This document shows, piece by piece, positions 34,677-43,003 of a DNA stretch of 64,000 bases. This DNA is from Paraburkholderia sacchari (GTDB lineage: Bacteria; Pseudomonadota; Gammaproteobacteria; Burkholderiales; Burkholderiaceae). Under the pieces are notes generated by a model. It did no database searches. It was not told where the DNA came from and saw nothing but the letters and a program-made list of their open reading frames with translations. Each line of letters begins with the position of its first letter. Within the stretch, counting starts at the first letter, position 1. The position numbers and the translations under genes were made by a program. The stretch spans positions 1 to 64,000 of the forward strand of contig NZ_JTDB02000017.1 of assembly GCF_000785435.2 (NCBI RefSeq), in the 5' to 3' direction.

Positions 34677-35453
34677 TCAGTCGCGATATGACGTGTCGAT
34701 GCGATCGAGCTTGCGCAGCAGCGCGGGCCATTCGAGCACGCCTTCGATTGCGCCGCCGTCGCGCAGTTGCTCGGCCGTGTGCGCGCAGACCTCGGGCGTG
34801 GGCAGCACGAGCGGCACGCCGCCGGCCTGGGCCTGCAACTGAATTTCGCAGGCCTTGATGAGCGTCGCCATCAGCACGAATGCCTCGGCGACGGTGCGGC
34901 CCGTGGTGAGCGTGCCGTGGTTGCGCAACAGCATCGCGGGATGCGCGCCCAGGCTCGCGGTGAGGCGCGTGCCTTCGGCGGGCGAGAACGACAGCCCCTC
35001 GTAATCGTGCCAGCCGAGCTGGCCGTAGAAGCGCAGCGCATGCTGCGAGGCGGGCAGCAGGCCGTCACGCTGGATCGAGACGGCGATGCCCGCCGTATTG
35101 TGCAGATGCATCACGCACACGGCGTCGGGGCGGGCGAGGTGCACGGCTGCGTGCAGCGCGAAGCCGGTTGCATTGACCGGATGCTCGCTGTTGCCGACGA
35201 TGCGCCCTTCGGTGTCGATCTTCACGAGATTCGAGGCGCAGACTTCGTCGAAGGCGAGGCCGAACGGGTTGATCAGGAAGCGGCCCGGCTCGCCGGGCAC
35301 GGCGGCGGAGACGTGCGTGTAGATCTGGTCGTCCCAGCCGTAGAGTGCGATGAGCCGATAGGCAGCGGCAAGATCCACGCGCATCTGCTGTTCGGCGGCG
35401 GAGGGCGGTGCGGCGTCGGCGGCGATGCTGGCCGGACGGTGGGCGAATGACAT
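34677..35453 (-). CDS. Class II aldolase/adducin-family protein
   Basis: A 258-residue protein with the class II aldolase fold. The Zn-binding HLHN (VCVMHLHNTAG) and RNHGTLTTG motifs are present, and the N-terminal GWDDQIYTHVSA block is typical of the adducin-like aldolase branch. Such enzymes cleave phosphorylated or unphosphorylated sugar acids or act as decarboxylases; the substrate cannot be read. GGAGAGCCG precedes ATG. It is upstream of the tautomerase gene on the same strand, which suggests one pathway. Confidence 0.88.
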   Translation of the reverse strand: MSFAHRPASIAADAAPPSAAEQQMRVDLAAAYRLIALYGWDDQIYTHVSAAVPGEPGRFLINPFGLAFDEVCASNLVKIDTEGRIVGNSEHPVNATGFALHAAVHLARPDAVCVMHLHNTAGIAVSIQRDGLLPASQHALRFYGQLGWHDYEGLSFSPAEGTRLTASLGAHPAMLLRNHGTLTTGRTVAEAFVLMATLIKACEIQLQAQAGGVPLVLPTPEVCAHTAEQLRDGGAIEGVLEWPALLRKLDRIDTSYRD

Positions 35454-35486
35454 GGACGGCTCTCCTTCAGCGAATTTCGGTGAACT

Positions 35487-36569
35487 TCAGCGCACTTCGG
35501 GACGGGCGCGGGGCAGCGTGGCGAGCTTGCCCGTTTCATCGGGCAGTGCGCCGTGCGCGGCGTTGGCGCCGGTTTCGGGTAATTTTGCCACCGCGCCTGG
35601 CGCAGACTGCTGGCTCGGCTGTGTCCGGCCCGGCGCGAGCAGGCGCCATGCGCTGTGGACGGACCATCCGGCGAGCGCGAACGGCGCGGTCATGCCGGGC
35701 ATCCCGAGTTGCACGGCGGCCAGATGCAGCGCCGCGGCAAGCATCGTCGCACAGATTGCGGCGCGTGGGCCGAGCGAACTGGCCGCGAGCGCCGCGAGCG
35801 CGCCGTTGAAACCGCACACGCCCGCAACGAAGCTCGCGGGCGGCACGCCGACGGCGTATTCGATGACGGTCGCGAGCGCCGCACCGCCGAGCGCATAGGC
35901 CGCGGCCCGGCGTGACGACCATGCGAGGCCCGCGAGCAGCACGAGGCCCGGCAGCGCGCCCGTGGCGAAGGTGGTTTGCGCGACGCCGCTCAACACGCCC
36001 GCCGCTGCGTCGAGCCAGGACAGGGACAGATGGGCCGGCGCGATTGCGCTAGCCATCGTGGTTCGCTGGTTGCCGAAGCCCAGCGCCATCCAGAGCCAGG
36101 TCGCGAGAAGGCAGGGCGCCGAATAGACGGAGAGGCCCGCGCGGCGCAGCCAGCGCACGAGCGGCGCGCCGATCCATGCGGTGGCCGCCGCCGCGAGCAC
36201 GGCGAGCACCACGGCAGTGAAGTTTTCGCCCGCGAAGGTAATCGCCGCCAGTCCGGCGAGCGCGCCGTTGAAGCCCACGAGGCCGTCGCGGACTTCGGCG
36301 TACGAATGGCCAGCCCGCCGCGCGCAGAGATTGGCCGTTGCCGCGCCGATTACCGCCGCGCAGGCGAGCCACAGGTCGCACAGCGCGAGCGCCGCAAGCA
36401 GGCAGATGCCTGTGCCGGCGTGCCGCTGCAGGACGATCTGGCCGAGGCTGCGCAGCAGCGTGCGCAGGTGCCCGGTGAAGCCAGGCGGGGCGTCCGTGGA
36501 CGCCGCGTGGGCGGATGGGCTGGCGAAAGCGGCGTCCGGATTGGCTTGAGCGGGCGCTGGGGTGGACAT
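35487..36569 (-). CDS. Urea transporter family protein
   Basis: A 360-residue membrane protein with about ten helices arranged as a duplicated half. The two halves carry the matching motifs LVGFNGALAGLAAITF (about 98-113) and AGVCGFNGALAALAAS (about 270), the urea-transporter signature lining the selectivity filter. The termini are polar and low-complexity. ATG 36569 has no clear Shine-Dalgarno; the frame stays open upstream through a 12-bp tandem repeat, so a longer N-terminus cannot be excluded but would overlap the leader of the gene at 36933. No urease genes are nearby. Confidence 0.85.
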   Translation of the reverse strand: MSTPAPAQANPDAAFASPSAHAASTDAPPGFTGHLRTLLRSLGQIVLQRHAGTGICLLAALALCDLWLACAAVIGAATANLCARRAGHSYAEVRDGLVGFNGALAGLAAITFAGENFTAVVLAVLAAAATAWIGAPLVRWLRRAGLSVYSAPCLLATWLWMALGFGNQRTTMASAIAPAHLSLSWLDAAAGVLSGVAQTTFATGALPGLVLLAGLAWSSRRAAAYALGGAALATVIEYAVGVPPASFVAGVCGFNGALAALAASSLGPRAAICATMLAAALHLAAVQLGMPGMTAPFALAGWSVHSAWRLLAPGRTQPSQQSAPGAVAKLPETGANAAHGALPDETGKLATLPRARPEVR

Positions 36570-36932
36570 GATGGGCGAACGGGAACGCAAACGGGAACGA
36601 GGAAGGCGCGGCCTGTGAAATGCGGATTCGAGCGGGTCGGTGCCAGGTTGGGCCACAATAGGCGGACCTAAAGGCGGACCTAAAGGCAGACCTAAAGGCA
36701 GACCTAAAGGCAGACCTAAAGGCAGACCTAAAGGCAGACCTAAAGGCAGACCTAAAGGCAGACCCAAAGGCGGACCAAAACAAAAGCGGCGGGCCGCAAA
36801 CCGCGCCGGGCCGGCCCGCAGCGCGAGGATAGGCGAAGCGGCCCATCTTGCGCATGCTCGGGCATTGATAGTCGCTATTTGCCGGTAGTATTCCCACTGG
36901 TATGGCCGCTGCGGCCTGCAAGGAGACGAGCC
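36570..36932. other. Intergenic region dominated by a tandem repeat
   Basis: This 363-bp divergent gap contains the 12-bp repeat at 36661-36780 and the promoters of the urea transporter (minus) and the glycolipid-binding-family gene (plus). AGGAG at 36921-36925 is the Shine-Dalgarno of the latter. No firm gene is seen. Confidence 0.6.
36661..36780. repeat. 12-bp tandem repeat, ten copies
   Basis: The unit GGCAGACCTAAA occurs six times exactly, with four variant copies: two at the left end and two at the right (GGCGGACCTAAA twice, GGCAGACCCAAA, GGCGGACCAAAA). The array is 120 bp and a multiple of three, so frames stay open: Gly-Arg-Pro-Lys on the plus strand, Leu-Gly-Leu-Pro or Phe-Arg-Ser-Ala on the minus strand. 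It lies about 90 bp upstream of the urea transporter start. Confidence 0.95.
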
Positions 36933-37490
36933 ATGCGTGAGCTGCGTTGGGTGTCGGAAGAGGGTGAAGGCATCGAGCATCTGGCCTTCGATTCGAGCGG
37001 CGGCGCGATCCGCGTGGAGAGCGTGGTGGTCGGGCAGCGCTACGGCCAGGCCTATGGTCTTTGCTACACGGTGCATTGCGACGCGCACTGGCGCGCGACT
37101 TACGCGGCGTTCCGCGTGATGGGCGGCAAGGCGTTCGCGATGCATGGCGACGGCCACGGCCACTGGCGCGACGGCGAAGGCCGCGTGCTCGAGGCCATCG
37201 AAGGCTGCATCGATATCGACATCGCGGCCACGCCCTTCACGAACTCGCTGCCGATCCGGCGCCTGAATCTCGCGCGCGGCGAGCGGCGGCCCATCGAGGT
37301 CGCCTATATCGCGGCGCCGGGGCTCGAGCCCAAACGCGTCGAGCAGGCCTACGTCTGCATCGAGCCGGATCGCGAATACCGCTACGAAGGCATCTTCCGC
37401 GAGTTCACCGCGAACCTGCGCGTCGACGAAGACGGCCTCGTGATCGACTATCCCACGCTGTTTCGCCGCCTGCCGTCCCCCGCGCGTTGA
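36933..37490 (+). CDS. Putative glycolipid-binding family protein
   Basis: A 185-residue cytosolic protein of the putative glycolipid-binding family (PF06475-like). Typical are the N-terminal RELRWVSEEGEGIEHL, the strongly charged beta-rich middle and the DIDIAATPFTNSLPIRRLNL block. GDGHGHW near residue 70 is a local His/Trp patch. AGGAG seven bases upstream supports ATG 36933 over the in-frame GTG-type start at 36879. It is convergent with the K+ channel gene (25-bp gap). The biochemical role of the family is poorly known. Confidence 0.82.
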   Translation: MRELRWVSEEGEGIEHLAFDSSGGAIRVESVVVGQRYGQAYGLCYTVHCDAHWRATYAAFRVMGGKAFAMHGDGHGHWRDGEGRVLEAIEGCIDIDIAATPFTNSLPIRRLNLARGERRPIEVAYIAAPGLEPKRVEQAYVCIEPDREYRYEGIFREFTANLRVDEDGLVIDYPTLFRRLPSPAR

Positions 37491-37515
37491 AGCGGCGCTG
37501 CCGCATCACGTCGCT

Positions 37516-38700
37516 TCACGCCGCTTCGCCGGCCCGGGTCTTGCCGAACAGCAGTTGCTCGACGAGCGTGTTGTCGATGGTCTCGTTGTTGAGCGTGCGC
37601 GCGAGCAGTTCGCCCGCGAGCAATTGCGGCGAGAACACCATGTCGGGCTGCAGCAGGCGCAGGCGCTGCAGGTTGCGGCTGTCGTTCACGAGCGCCACGG
37701 TGCGCACGTTCGGCGCGAGCTCCTTGATCGCGAGGATCACGAAGGCGTTCTCGGCGTCGTCCATGCGCAGCGCGAGCACGGAGAGTGCGGTTTCCGCGCC
37801 CGCGTGGTGCAGCGTGGCCGTGTCGCTCGCGTCGCCTTCCACCAGATCGGCCTCGGGCGGATAGGTGTGCGGCGTGCCAGGCGACACGATCACCGTGACG
37901 GCGTAGCCGCGCTTTTTCAGGCCCGCGTACACGCTATGCGCGAGCGGCGAAGCGCCGACGATCAAATAATGGTTCTTGCGGGTCACGTTGGAGATGCCTC
38001 CGGTCACGATGCGTTTGAGCTTGCCGCCGATCACCGGCCCGAGCACGGCGCTGATCGACGTGGCGAACACGGTGATGCCGAGCACGATGATCGAGGCCGT
38101 GAAGAACCGCGCGGTGTCCGAGCGCGGCACGATATCGCCGTAGCCCACGGTCGACATCGACACGATCGAGAAGTAGAACGCCGTTGCCATGGTGCGGATG
38201 GGCGGCGCGAACTGGTCGCCGAGATAGAGCGCGCCGAACATCGCGTAGATGAGCAGCGAACCGATGCTCAGGACCGCGAACAAGGTGCTGGCGGCGAAGC
38301 TCGAGCGGTCGAAGCGCCGCCAGTAAACCAGCAGCGCGACGGCCAGCGCGAGCGTGAAGGCGACCATCACGCCGCTGCGATAGTCGCCCCACCGGCTGAT
38401 GCCGGCCGCCGCCGCGAGCAGCAGCAGCGAGATCACCCACGCCACGCGGGCGCGCAGCGCGATGCCGATCGCCATGGTCGCGAGGCCCGCCGCGATCACG
38501 GCCTGCGGCAGCGCGAGCACGCCGAACGCGTTGATGAGCGTGATCCAGTCCTCGTACCACGAGCCGCGCGACTGGCGCAGCGCGTTCTCGGCCACGGGGC
38601 GCAGCAGCATCAGCCCATCGATGACGAGCAGCAGCGCGAGATACCCGTGCGGCACCAGCTGGGTGGTGAACGTGCGCAGGCGGCGTGCGAAGGTTTTCAT
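37516..38700 (-). CDS. kch: Kch-type voltage-gated potassium channel with RCK/TrkA-N domain
   Basis: A 394-residue channel. Six or so membrane helices (about 15-220) include the pore helix and selectivity filter in SIVSMSTVGYGDIVP. A cytosolic RCK domain follows (about 245-390): HYLIVGASPLAHSVYAGLKKRG for the Rossmann start and VLALRMDDAENAFVILAIKEL further on. The wording after the filter (TARFFTASIIVLGITVFATSI) closely follows E. coli Kch. ATG 38700 begins MKTFARRL. Upstream on the same strand is an MscS channel (46-bp gap), so an ion/osmotic-response transcript is likely. Confidence 0.92.
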   Translation of the reverse strand: MKTFARRLRTFTTQLVPHGYLALLLVIDGLMLLRPVAENALRQSRGSWYEDWITLINAFGVLALPQAVIAAGLATMAIGIALRARVAWVISLLLLAAAAGISRWGDYRSGVMVAFTLALAVALLVYWRRFDRSSFAASTLFAVLSIGSLLIYAMFGALYLGDQFAPPIRTMATAFYFSIVSMSTVGYGDIVPRSDTARFFTASIIVLGITVFATSISAVLGPVIGGKLKRIVTGGISNVTRKNHYLIVGASPLAHSVYAGLKKRGYAVTVIVSPGTPHTYPPEADLVEGDASDTATLHHAGAETALSVLALRMDDAENAFVILAIKELAPNVRTVALVNDSRNLQRLRLLQPDMVFSPQLLAGELLARTLNNETIDNTLVEQLLFGKTRAGEAA

Positions 38701-38746
38701 GCGGGCGCGGAGGGTTCGGCGATCAGGCGGCTCGACGTCGCGCGGA

Positions 38747-39631
38747 TCAGGCGCTGCGCTGGGCGGCCGGCGGCGTCGATTGCGGCGTCGATTGCACCGG
38801 CGGCGCCTGCACGATATGCAGCTCGCGCGTGCGCAGCGGCAGCGCGCATTGCGCATCGTTGAGCGCCTGGCGCACCTTGCGCGCGAGGCTCCAGCGCATG
38901 TCCCAGAACGTGTCGATGTTGGACCAGACGCGGATATTCAGCACGGCGGTGCTGTCGTCGAAACGGCTCACCATCACTTGCGGCTCGGGCGAGGCCAGCA
39001 CGTGCGGCTCGGCGGCGGCCAGTTTGCGCAGCACATCAATGGCGCGATTCGTATCGTCGCTCACCGAGACCTCCACTTCAAGGTCGAGGCGGCGCGTGGG
39101 ATTGCGGCTGTAATTGCGGATCGAATTGCTCCACAGGCCGCTATTGGGCACGTATTCGCAGATGCCGTCGGCTTTGGTGAGGCGCGTCGTGAAGAGATTC
39201 ACTTCTTCCACGGTGCCCGCGACGCTCGCGCCGCTGCCGCCCTCGATAGAGTCGCCCACCTTGAAGGGCCGCAGCAGCAGCAACATGATGCCGGCGGCGA
39301 TGTTCTGCAGCGTGCCTTGCAGCGCGAGGCCGATGGCGAGGCCGGCGGCGCCGAGCACGGCCACGATGCTCGCGGTCTGCACGCCGATCTGCGAGAGCGC
39401 GCCGACGATCGCGACGAGGCGCACGCCCCACAGCGATGTATCGCGCATGATGGGGCGCAGCGTGGCGTCGATGCTTTCCTGGCGCGCGAACCAGTTGCCG
39501 ACACGCCGCGCGATCCACCAGCCGATCCAGAGAATTGCGATGGCCGCGCAAAGGCGCAGCGCGAAGCCGGTGAGCGCGTCCCACAGGAAATTCCAGTTGG
39601 ACGGTTGAATGTGATTGAACAGGGATGCCAT
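38747..39631 (-). CDS. MscS-family mechanosensitive channel
   Basis: A 294-residue small-conductance mechanosensitive channel. Three N-terminal helices lead to the glycine/alanine-rich pore helix (AAGLAIGLALQGTLQNIAAGIMLL in overlapping pieces) and the RPFKVGDSIE start of the beta domain. The C-terminal mixed domain has RVWSNIDTFWDMRWSL. The length is that of E. coli MscS (286). The tail is Gln/Pro/Ser-rich (residues 270-294). ATG 39631 gives a normal short N-terminus. It is followed by the Kch-type channel. Confidence 0.92.
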   Translation of the reverse strand: MASLFNHIQPSNWNFLWDALTGFALRLCAAIAILWIGWWIARRVGNWFARQESIDATLRPIMRDTSLWGVRLVAIVGALSQIGVQTASIVAVLGAAGLAIGLALQGTLQNIAAGIMLLLLRPFKVGDSIEGGSGASVAGTVEEVNLFTTRLTKADGICEYVPNSGLWSNSIRNYSRNPTRRLDLEVEVSVSDDTNRAIDVLRKLAAAEPHVLASPEPQVMVSRFDDSTAVLNIRVWSNIDTFWDMRWSLARKVRQALNDAQCALPLRTRELHIVQAPPVQSTPQSTPPAAQRSA

Positions 39632-39744
39632 AAGCGCGAAGTCCTCTAAGTCTGCCGGACCGGCGGCGCGCGGCCGGTCTGCCTGGAGGACGTATTGTAA
39701 AGGCGCATGTATGGCGTTGAGCCGTACGATGCGCATTTCATGCG

Positions 39745-40314
39745 CTAGCCAGCGTGTGCCGATCCACGTGGCAGAGTCTGCGCGCCTTCACCCAGCGCGT
39801 GCTGCATCAGCGTCGTGTCGCGCCACGCGCCATGCTTGAAGCCAACGGCGCGCAGCGTGCCCACGAACTCGAAGCCGAGGCTCTCATGCAGCGCGAGCGA
39901 ACCGCCCCTCGGATCGGCGATCACGGCGATCATCTGTCGCCACGGGCCGGTTTCGCATCGCGCAATCAACGCTTCGAGGAGCGTGCGGCCGAGGCCGCGT
40001 CCGCGAAACACTTCGTCGATATAGATCGAATCTTCGATGGTGTAGCGGTACGCCGCGCGCGGACGATACGGCGTGGCGTAGCAATAGCCGGCCACCTGGC
40101 CGCCGATTTCGGCGACGAGCCACGGCAAGCCTTGCTCGCGCACGGCAGCGTGGCGGCGCAGCAGCTCGTCCTGCGAGGGCGGCTGTTCTTCGAACGAGGC
40201 CGCGCCGTGCAGCACGTGATGCGCGTAGATCGCGGCGATGGCGGGGAAGTCGGCGGGCGTGGCGTCGCGCAGCAGCGGCGCGTCGATGCGAGAGGGATTC
40301 CGGGGGGTGTTCAT
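39745..40314 (-). CDS. GNAT N-acetyltransferase (phosphinothricin/methionine-sulfoximine type)
   Basis: A 189-residue acetyltransferase. RDATPADFPAIAAIYAHHVLHGAASFEE (read in parts) is the typical start of the Pat/MnaT branch, which acetylates phosphinothricin, methionine sulfone or sulfoximine. The acetyl-CoA loop is DEVFRGRGLGRTLLEAL, and the SLALHESLGFEFVGTLRAVGFK ending is as in the family. ATG 40314 is used since upstream frame is low quality. It follows the EamA gene on the same strand, separated by a 17-bp-stem hairpin. The true substrate is unknown. Confidence 0.88.
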   Translation of the reverse strand: MNTPRNPSRIDAPLLRDATPADFPAIAAIYAHHVLHGAASFEEQPPSQDELLRRHAAVREQGLPWLVAEIGGQVAGYCYATPYRPRAAYRYTIEDSIYIDEVFRGRGLGRTLLEALIARCETGPWRQMIAVIADPRGGSLALHESLGFEFVGTLRAVGFKHGAWRDTTLMQHALGEGAQTLPRGSAHAG

Positions 40315-40360
40315 GAGGCAGGCGCGGGTTCGTGAGCGCCGCGCGGGCGATTTGCACAAC

Positions 40361-40400
40361 AGGCATAGTGAACGGCGCGGCAACGCCGTTCACTATGCCT
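40361..40400. terminator. 17-bp perfect inverted repeat (hairpin)
   Basis: AGGCATAGTGAACGGCG (40361-40377) and its exact complement (40384-40400) enclose the 6-nt loop CGGCAA. It lies 54 bp past the EamA stop and 46 bp before the GNAT start, both minus-strand genes. Without a U tract it may be a terminator, an attenuator or a protein site. Confidence 0.6.
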
Positions 40401-40454
40401 CGGGTAGGCAGCGAAATGAAGCGCGTCAAAAATGGCGCGGCACAGGCGGCAACG

Positions 40455-41372
40455 TCAACCGCGCTGCGCCTGCGGTGCGCGAGTCGATGCGGCCGCACCG
40501 CGCCCGAAGCGGCGCGCCCCCGCCACGCAGCCGATCACTACGACCGTCACGGCGATCATCGCGGGCGGCACCGCCTCGTGCAGCAGCAGCGCGGCAAGTA
40601 CGAAGCCGAAGAACGGCTGCAGCAATTGCAACTGGCCCACGCCCGCAATGCCGCCGAGCGCGAGACCGCGATACCAGAACACGAAGCCGATCAGCATGCT
40701 AAAGAGCGACACATAGGCGAGCCCCCACCACGAAGCCGCGCTTACCGCCGCGAGCGAGGCCGGCACAAACGCCCACGCGAGCGGCGCCATCACGGGCAGC
40801 GAGATCACGAGCGCCCAGCAGATCACCTGCCAGCCGCCGAGACGCCGCGAGAGCCGCGCGCCTTCGGCATAGCCCAGCCCGCAGGCGACGATGGCGGCCA
40901 GCATCAGCGCGTCGCCGATGGGCGAGGCATCCACGCCGTGTCGCAGCGCGAATGCGACCACCGCGCCACTGCCGATCGCCGAGAAGACCCAGAACGCGGG
41001 CTGCGGATGCTCGCCGGCGCGCAGCACGCCGAAGATCGCCGTGGCGAGCGGCAACAGGCCGACGAACACGATCGCATGCGCCGAGTTCACATGGCGCAGC
41101 GCGAGCGCGGTGAGCAGTGGAAAGCCCACTACCACGCCTAGCGCCACGATCACGAGCGGCCAGATCTCGCGCCGCTCGGGGCGTGGCGCGCGCAGGACGA
41201 GCAGCAGCAGCGCGCCGAGCGCGCCCGCGAGCGTGGCGCGCGCGCCGGTGAGAAAGAGCGGATCGAGGCCGAGCACGGCCAGCCGCGTGGCGGGCAGCGA
41301 GCCGCTGAAGATCAGTACGCCGGCGAGGCCGCAGAGCCAGCCGTCGGTGGCGGAGTCGAGAGGTTTGCGCAT
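40455..41372 (-). CDS. EamA/DMT-family transporter
   Basis: A 305-residue membrane protein with ten helices in two EamA repeats. It contains FSGSLPATRLAV at the N-terminus, ALRHVNSAHAIVFVGLLPLATA in the first half and LQPFFGFVLAALLLHEAV in the second. The tail is basic. It is divergent from the MocR-type regulator at 41491 (118-bp gap), an arrangement common for these exporters, and is probably controlled by it. The substrate, perhaps an amino acid or vitamin-like compound, is not readable. Confidence 0.88.
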   Translation of the reverse strand: MRKPLDSATDGWLCGLAGVLIFSGSLPATRLAVLGLDPLFLTGARATLAGALGALLLLVLRAPRPERREIWPLVIVALGVVVGFPLLTALALRHVNSAHAIVFVGLLPLATAIFGVLRAGEHPQPAFWVFSAIGSGAVVAFALRHGVDASPIGDALMLAAIVACGLGYAEGARLSRRLGGWQVICWALVISLPVMAPLAWAFVPASLAAVSAASWWGLAYVSLFSMLIGFVFWYRGLALGGIAGVGQLQLLQPFFGFVLAALLLHEAVPPAMIAVTVVVIGCVAGARRFGRGAAASTRAPQAQRG

Positions 41373-41447
41373 GAGTCGTGGTCGAAAGGGAGCCTGTGCC
41401 AGTCATTGCATCATGCGCATGCGGCGGCAAACCGGTAAGCCAAGGAT

Positions 41448-41489
41448 CAGTACAATATGGACAAACTGTATTGAACACGGAGCAGTACA
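41448..41489. promoter_or_regulatory. Candidate MocR-type operator repeats
   Basis: The direct repeat CAGTACA occurs at 41448-41454 and 41483-41489, 35 bp apart, with a related inverted half ACTGTATTG between them. MocR/PdxR regulators commonly bind spaced direct repeats in such divergent gaps. This is inference from position and pattern. Confidence 0.4.
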
Positions 41490-41490
41490 G

Positions 41491-42975
41491 ATGGAAGACA
41501 CACGGCAGACAGGCAACCTGGCGCTCACCCGCGTCGAGCAGGTGATGCAGGCGTTGCGCGAGCGCATTGCCACGCGCGCGCTGGCGGCGGGGGCGCGCGT
41601 GCCGTCGATCCGCATGACGAGCGAGCAGCTCGGCGTGTCGAAGTCGACGGTGGTGGAAGCGTACGAGCGGCTGGTGGCCGAAGGCACGCTGATTGCGCGG
41701 CGCGGCTCCGGCTTTTTCGTGGCGGCGCACGCGCTGCCTGGCGCGCTCGGGGCTTACGGAACGCTCGGCACATTCGCGGCGCGCGGACCCTTGGGTTCGG
41801 TCGGCGCGGCGGGCCCGCGCCTCGACCGCGAGATCGACCCGCTCTGGCTCACGCGCCAGTCGCTCGAAACCGATGCGCGCGCGCTGCGGCCCGGCTGCGG
41901 CTGGCTGCCCGCGTCGTGGCTGCCGCAGGAGGCCGTGCGGCGCGCGCTGCGCGCGATCGCCCGCGACCCACACGCCCAGCTCACCGACTACGCCTCGCCG
42001 CTCGGCCTGCCGGCGCTGCGCCAGCAACTCGCGTGGCGGCTCGCGCAGCATGGCGTGGAGGCCGCGCCGGAGCAGATCGTGCTCACCGACGGCGGCAGCC
42101 AGGCGCTCGACCTCCTGTGCCGCTTTCTGCTCGAGCCCGGCGACACCGTGGTTGTCGACGACCCGTGCTACTTCAACTTCCAGGCGCTGTTGCGCGTGCA
42201 TCGCGTGAAGGTCGTGAGCGTGCCGTACACACCCACGGGCCCCGATCTCCCAGCATTCGAGCGCGTGCTCGCCGAGCATCGTCCGCGCCTTTACGTGACC
42301 AACTCGGCGATCCACAACCCCACCGGCGCGACGCTCGCGCCCACGATTGCGCATCGGCTGCTCAAGCTCGCCGAGGAGCATGATTTGCTGATCGTCGAGG
42401 ACGACATCTTCGCCGACTTCGAAACTGATCCCGCGCCGCGCCTCGCCGCGTTCGACGGCCTCGGGCGCGTGGTGGCCATCGGCAGCTTTTCGAAAACGAT
42501 GACGGCGGCGGCGCGCTGCGGGTATATCGCGGCGCGCGCGGACTGGATCGAGCCGCTCGTCGACCTGAAGTTGTCGGTGTCGTTCGGCAATGGGGAGCTG
42601 GCCGCCGATCTCGTGCAGCGGCTGCTGGTGGACGGCACGTACCGGCGCTATCTGGACGGCCTGCGCGCGAAGCTCGCCGATGCGATGGGCGAGACGCTGA
42701 GGCGTCTGGCGTCGGTGGGCATCACGGCGTGGACGCGCCCGCGGGCGGGCATGCTGATATGGGCTCAATTGCCCGGCGGGCTCGACGCCGCGCGGGTAGC
42801 GCGCGAGGCGCTCGCGCATGGCGTGGTGCTCGCGCCGGGCAACGTCTTCAGCGTGTCGCGCAGCGCGGGCGGGTTCTTGCGCTTCAACGTTTCGCAGTGC
42901 AATCGGCCGAAGGTCTACGAAACGCTGCAGCGTGCGATGGAGCGGGCCACGGAAGGCAATCCGGAGCCCGCTTGA
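41491..42975 (+). CDS. MocR/PdxR-type regulator (GntR HTH fused to aminotransferase-like domain)
   Basis: A 494-residue regulator. The GntR-type winged HTH spans about residues 10-78 (VPSIRMTSEQLGVSKSTVVEAYERL in parts, RRGSGFFV). A linker rich in Gly/Ala precedes a fold-type I aminotransferase-like domain with the PLP lysine in GSFSKTMTAAARCGY and the NPTGATLAP and EDDIFADF motifs. MocR proteins use PLP or its amino-acid adducts as signals. GGAG eight bases upstream supports ATG 41491; a much longer upstream frame is a shadow of the divergent EamA gene. Confidence 0.92.
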   Translation: MEDTRQTGNLALTRVEQVMQALRERIATRALAAGARVPSIRMTSEQLGVSKSTVVEAYERLVAEGTLIARRGSGFFVAAHALPGALGAYGTLGTFAARGPLGSVGAAGPRLDREIDPLWLTRQSLETDARALRPGCGWLPASWLPQEAVRRALRAIARDPHAQLTDYASPLGLPALRQQLAWRLAQHGVEAAPEQIVLTDGGSQALDLLCRFLLEPGDTVVVDDPCYFNFQALLRVHRVKVVSVPYTPTGPDLPAFERVLAEHRPRLYVTNSAIHNPTGATLAPTIAHRLLKLAEEHDLLIVEDDIFADFETDPAPRLAAFDGLGRVVAIGSFSKTMTAAARCGYIAARADWIEPLVDLKLSVSFGNGELAADLVQRLLVDGTYRRYLDGLRAKLADAMGETLRRLASVGITAWTRPRAGMLIWAQLPGGLDAARVAREALAHGVVLAPGNVFSVSRSAGGFLRFNVSQCNRPKVYETLQRAMERATEGNPEPA

Positions 42976-43003
42976 GGAAGCATCTGAAAGTGCGTTGGCC
43001 CGA

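Noticed and set aside
36640..36888. Plus-strand ORF of Gly-Arg-Pro-Lys repeats as a real AT-hook protein gene
   Set aside because: It starts with GTG without a Shine-Dalgarno and exists only because the tandem repeat is a multiple of three. Kept as a finding about the repeat, not as a gene.
40699..42819. A 706-codon minus-strand ORF across eamA and mocR
   Set aside because: It lies antisense to the MocR gene and out of frame with EamA; no family motif is present.
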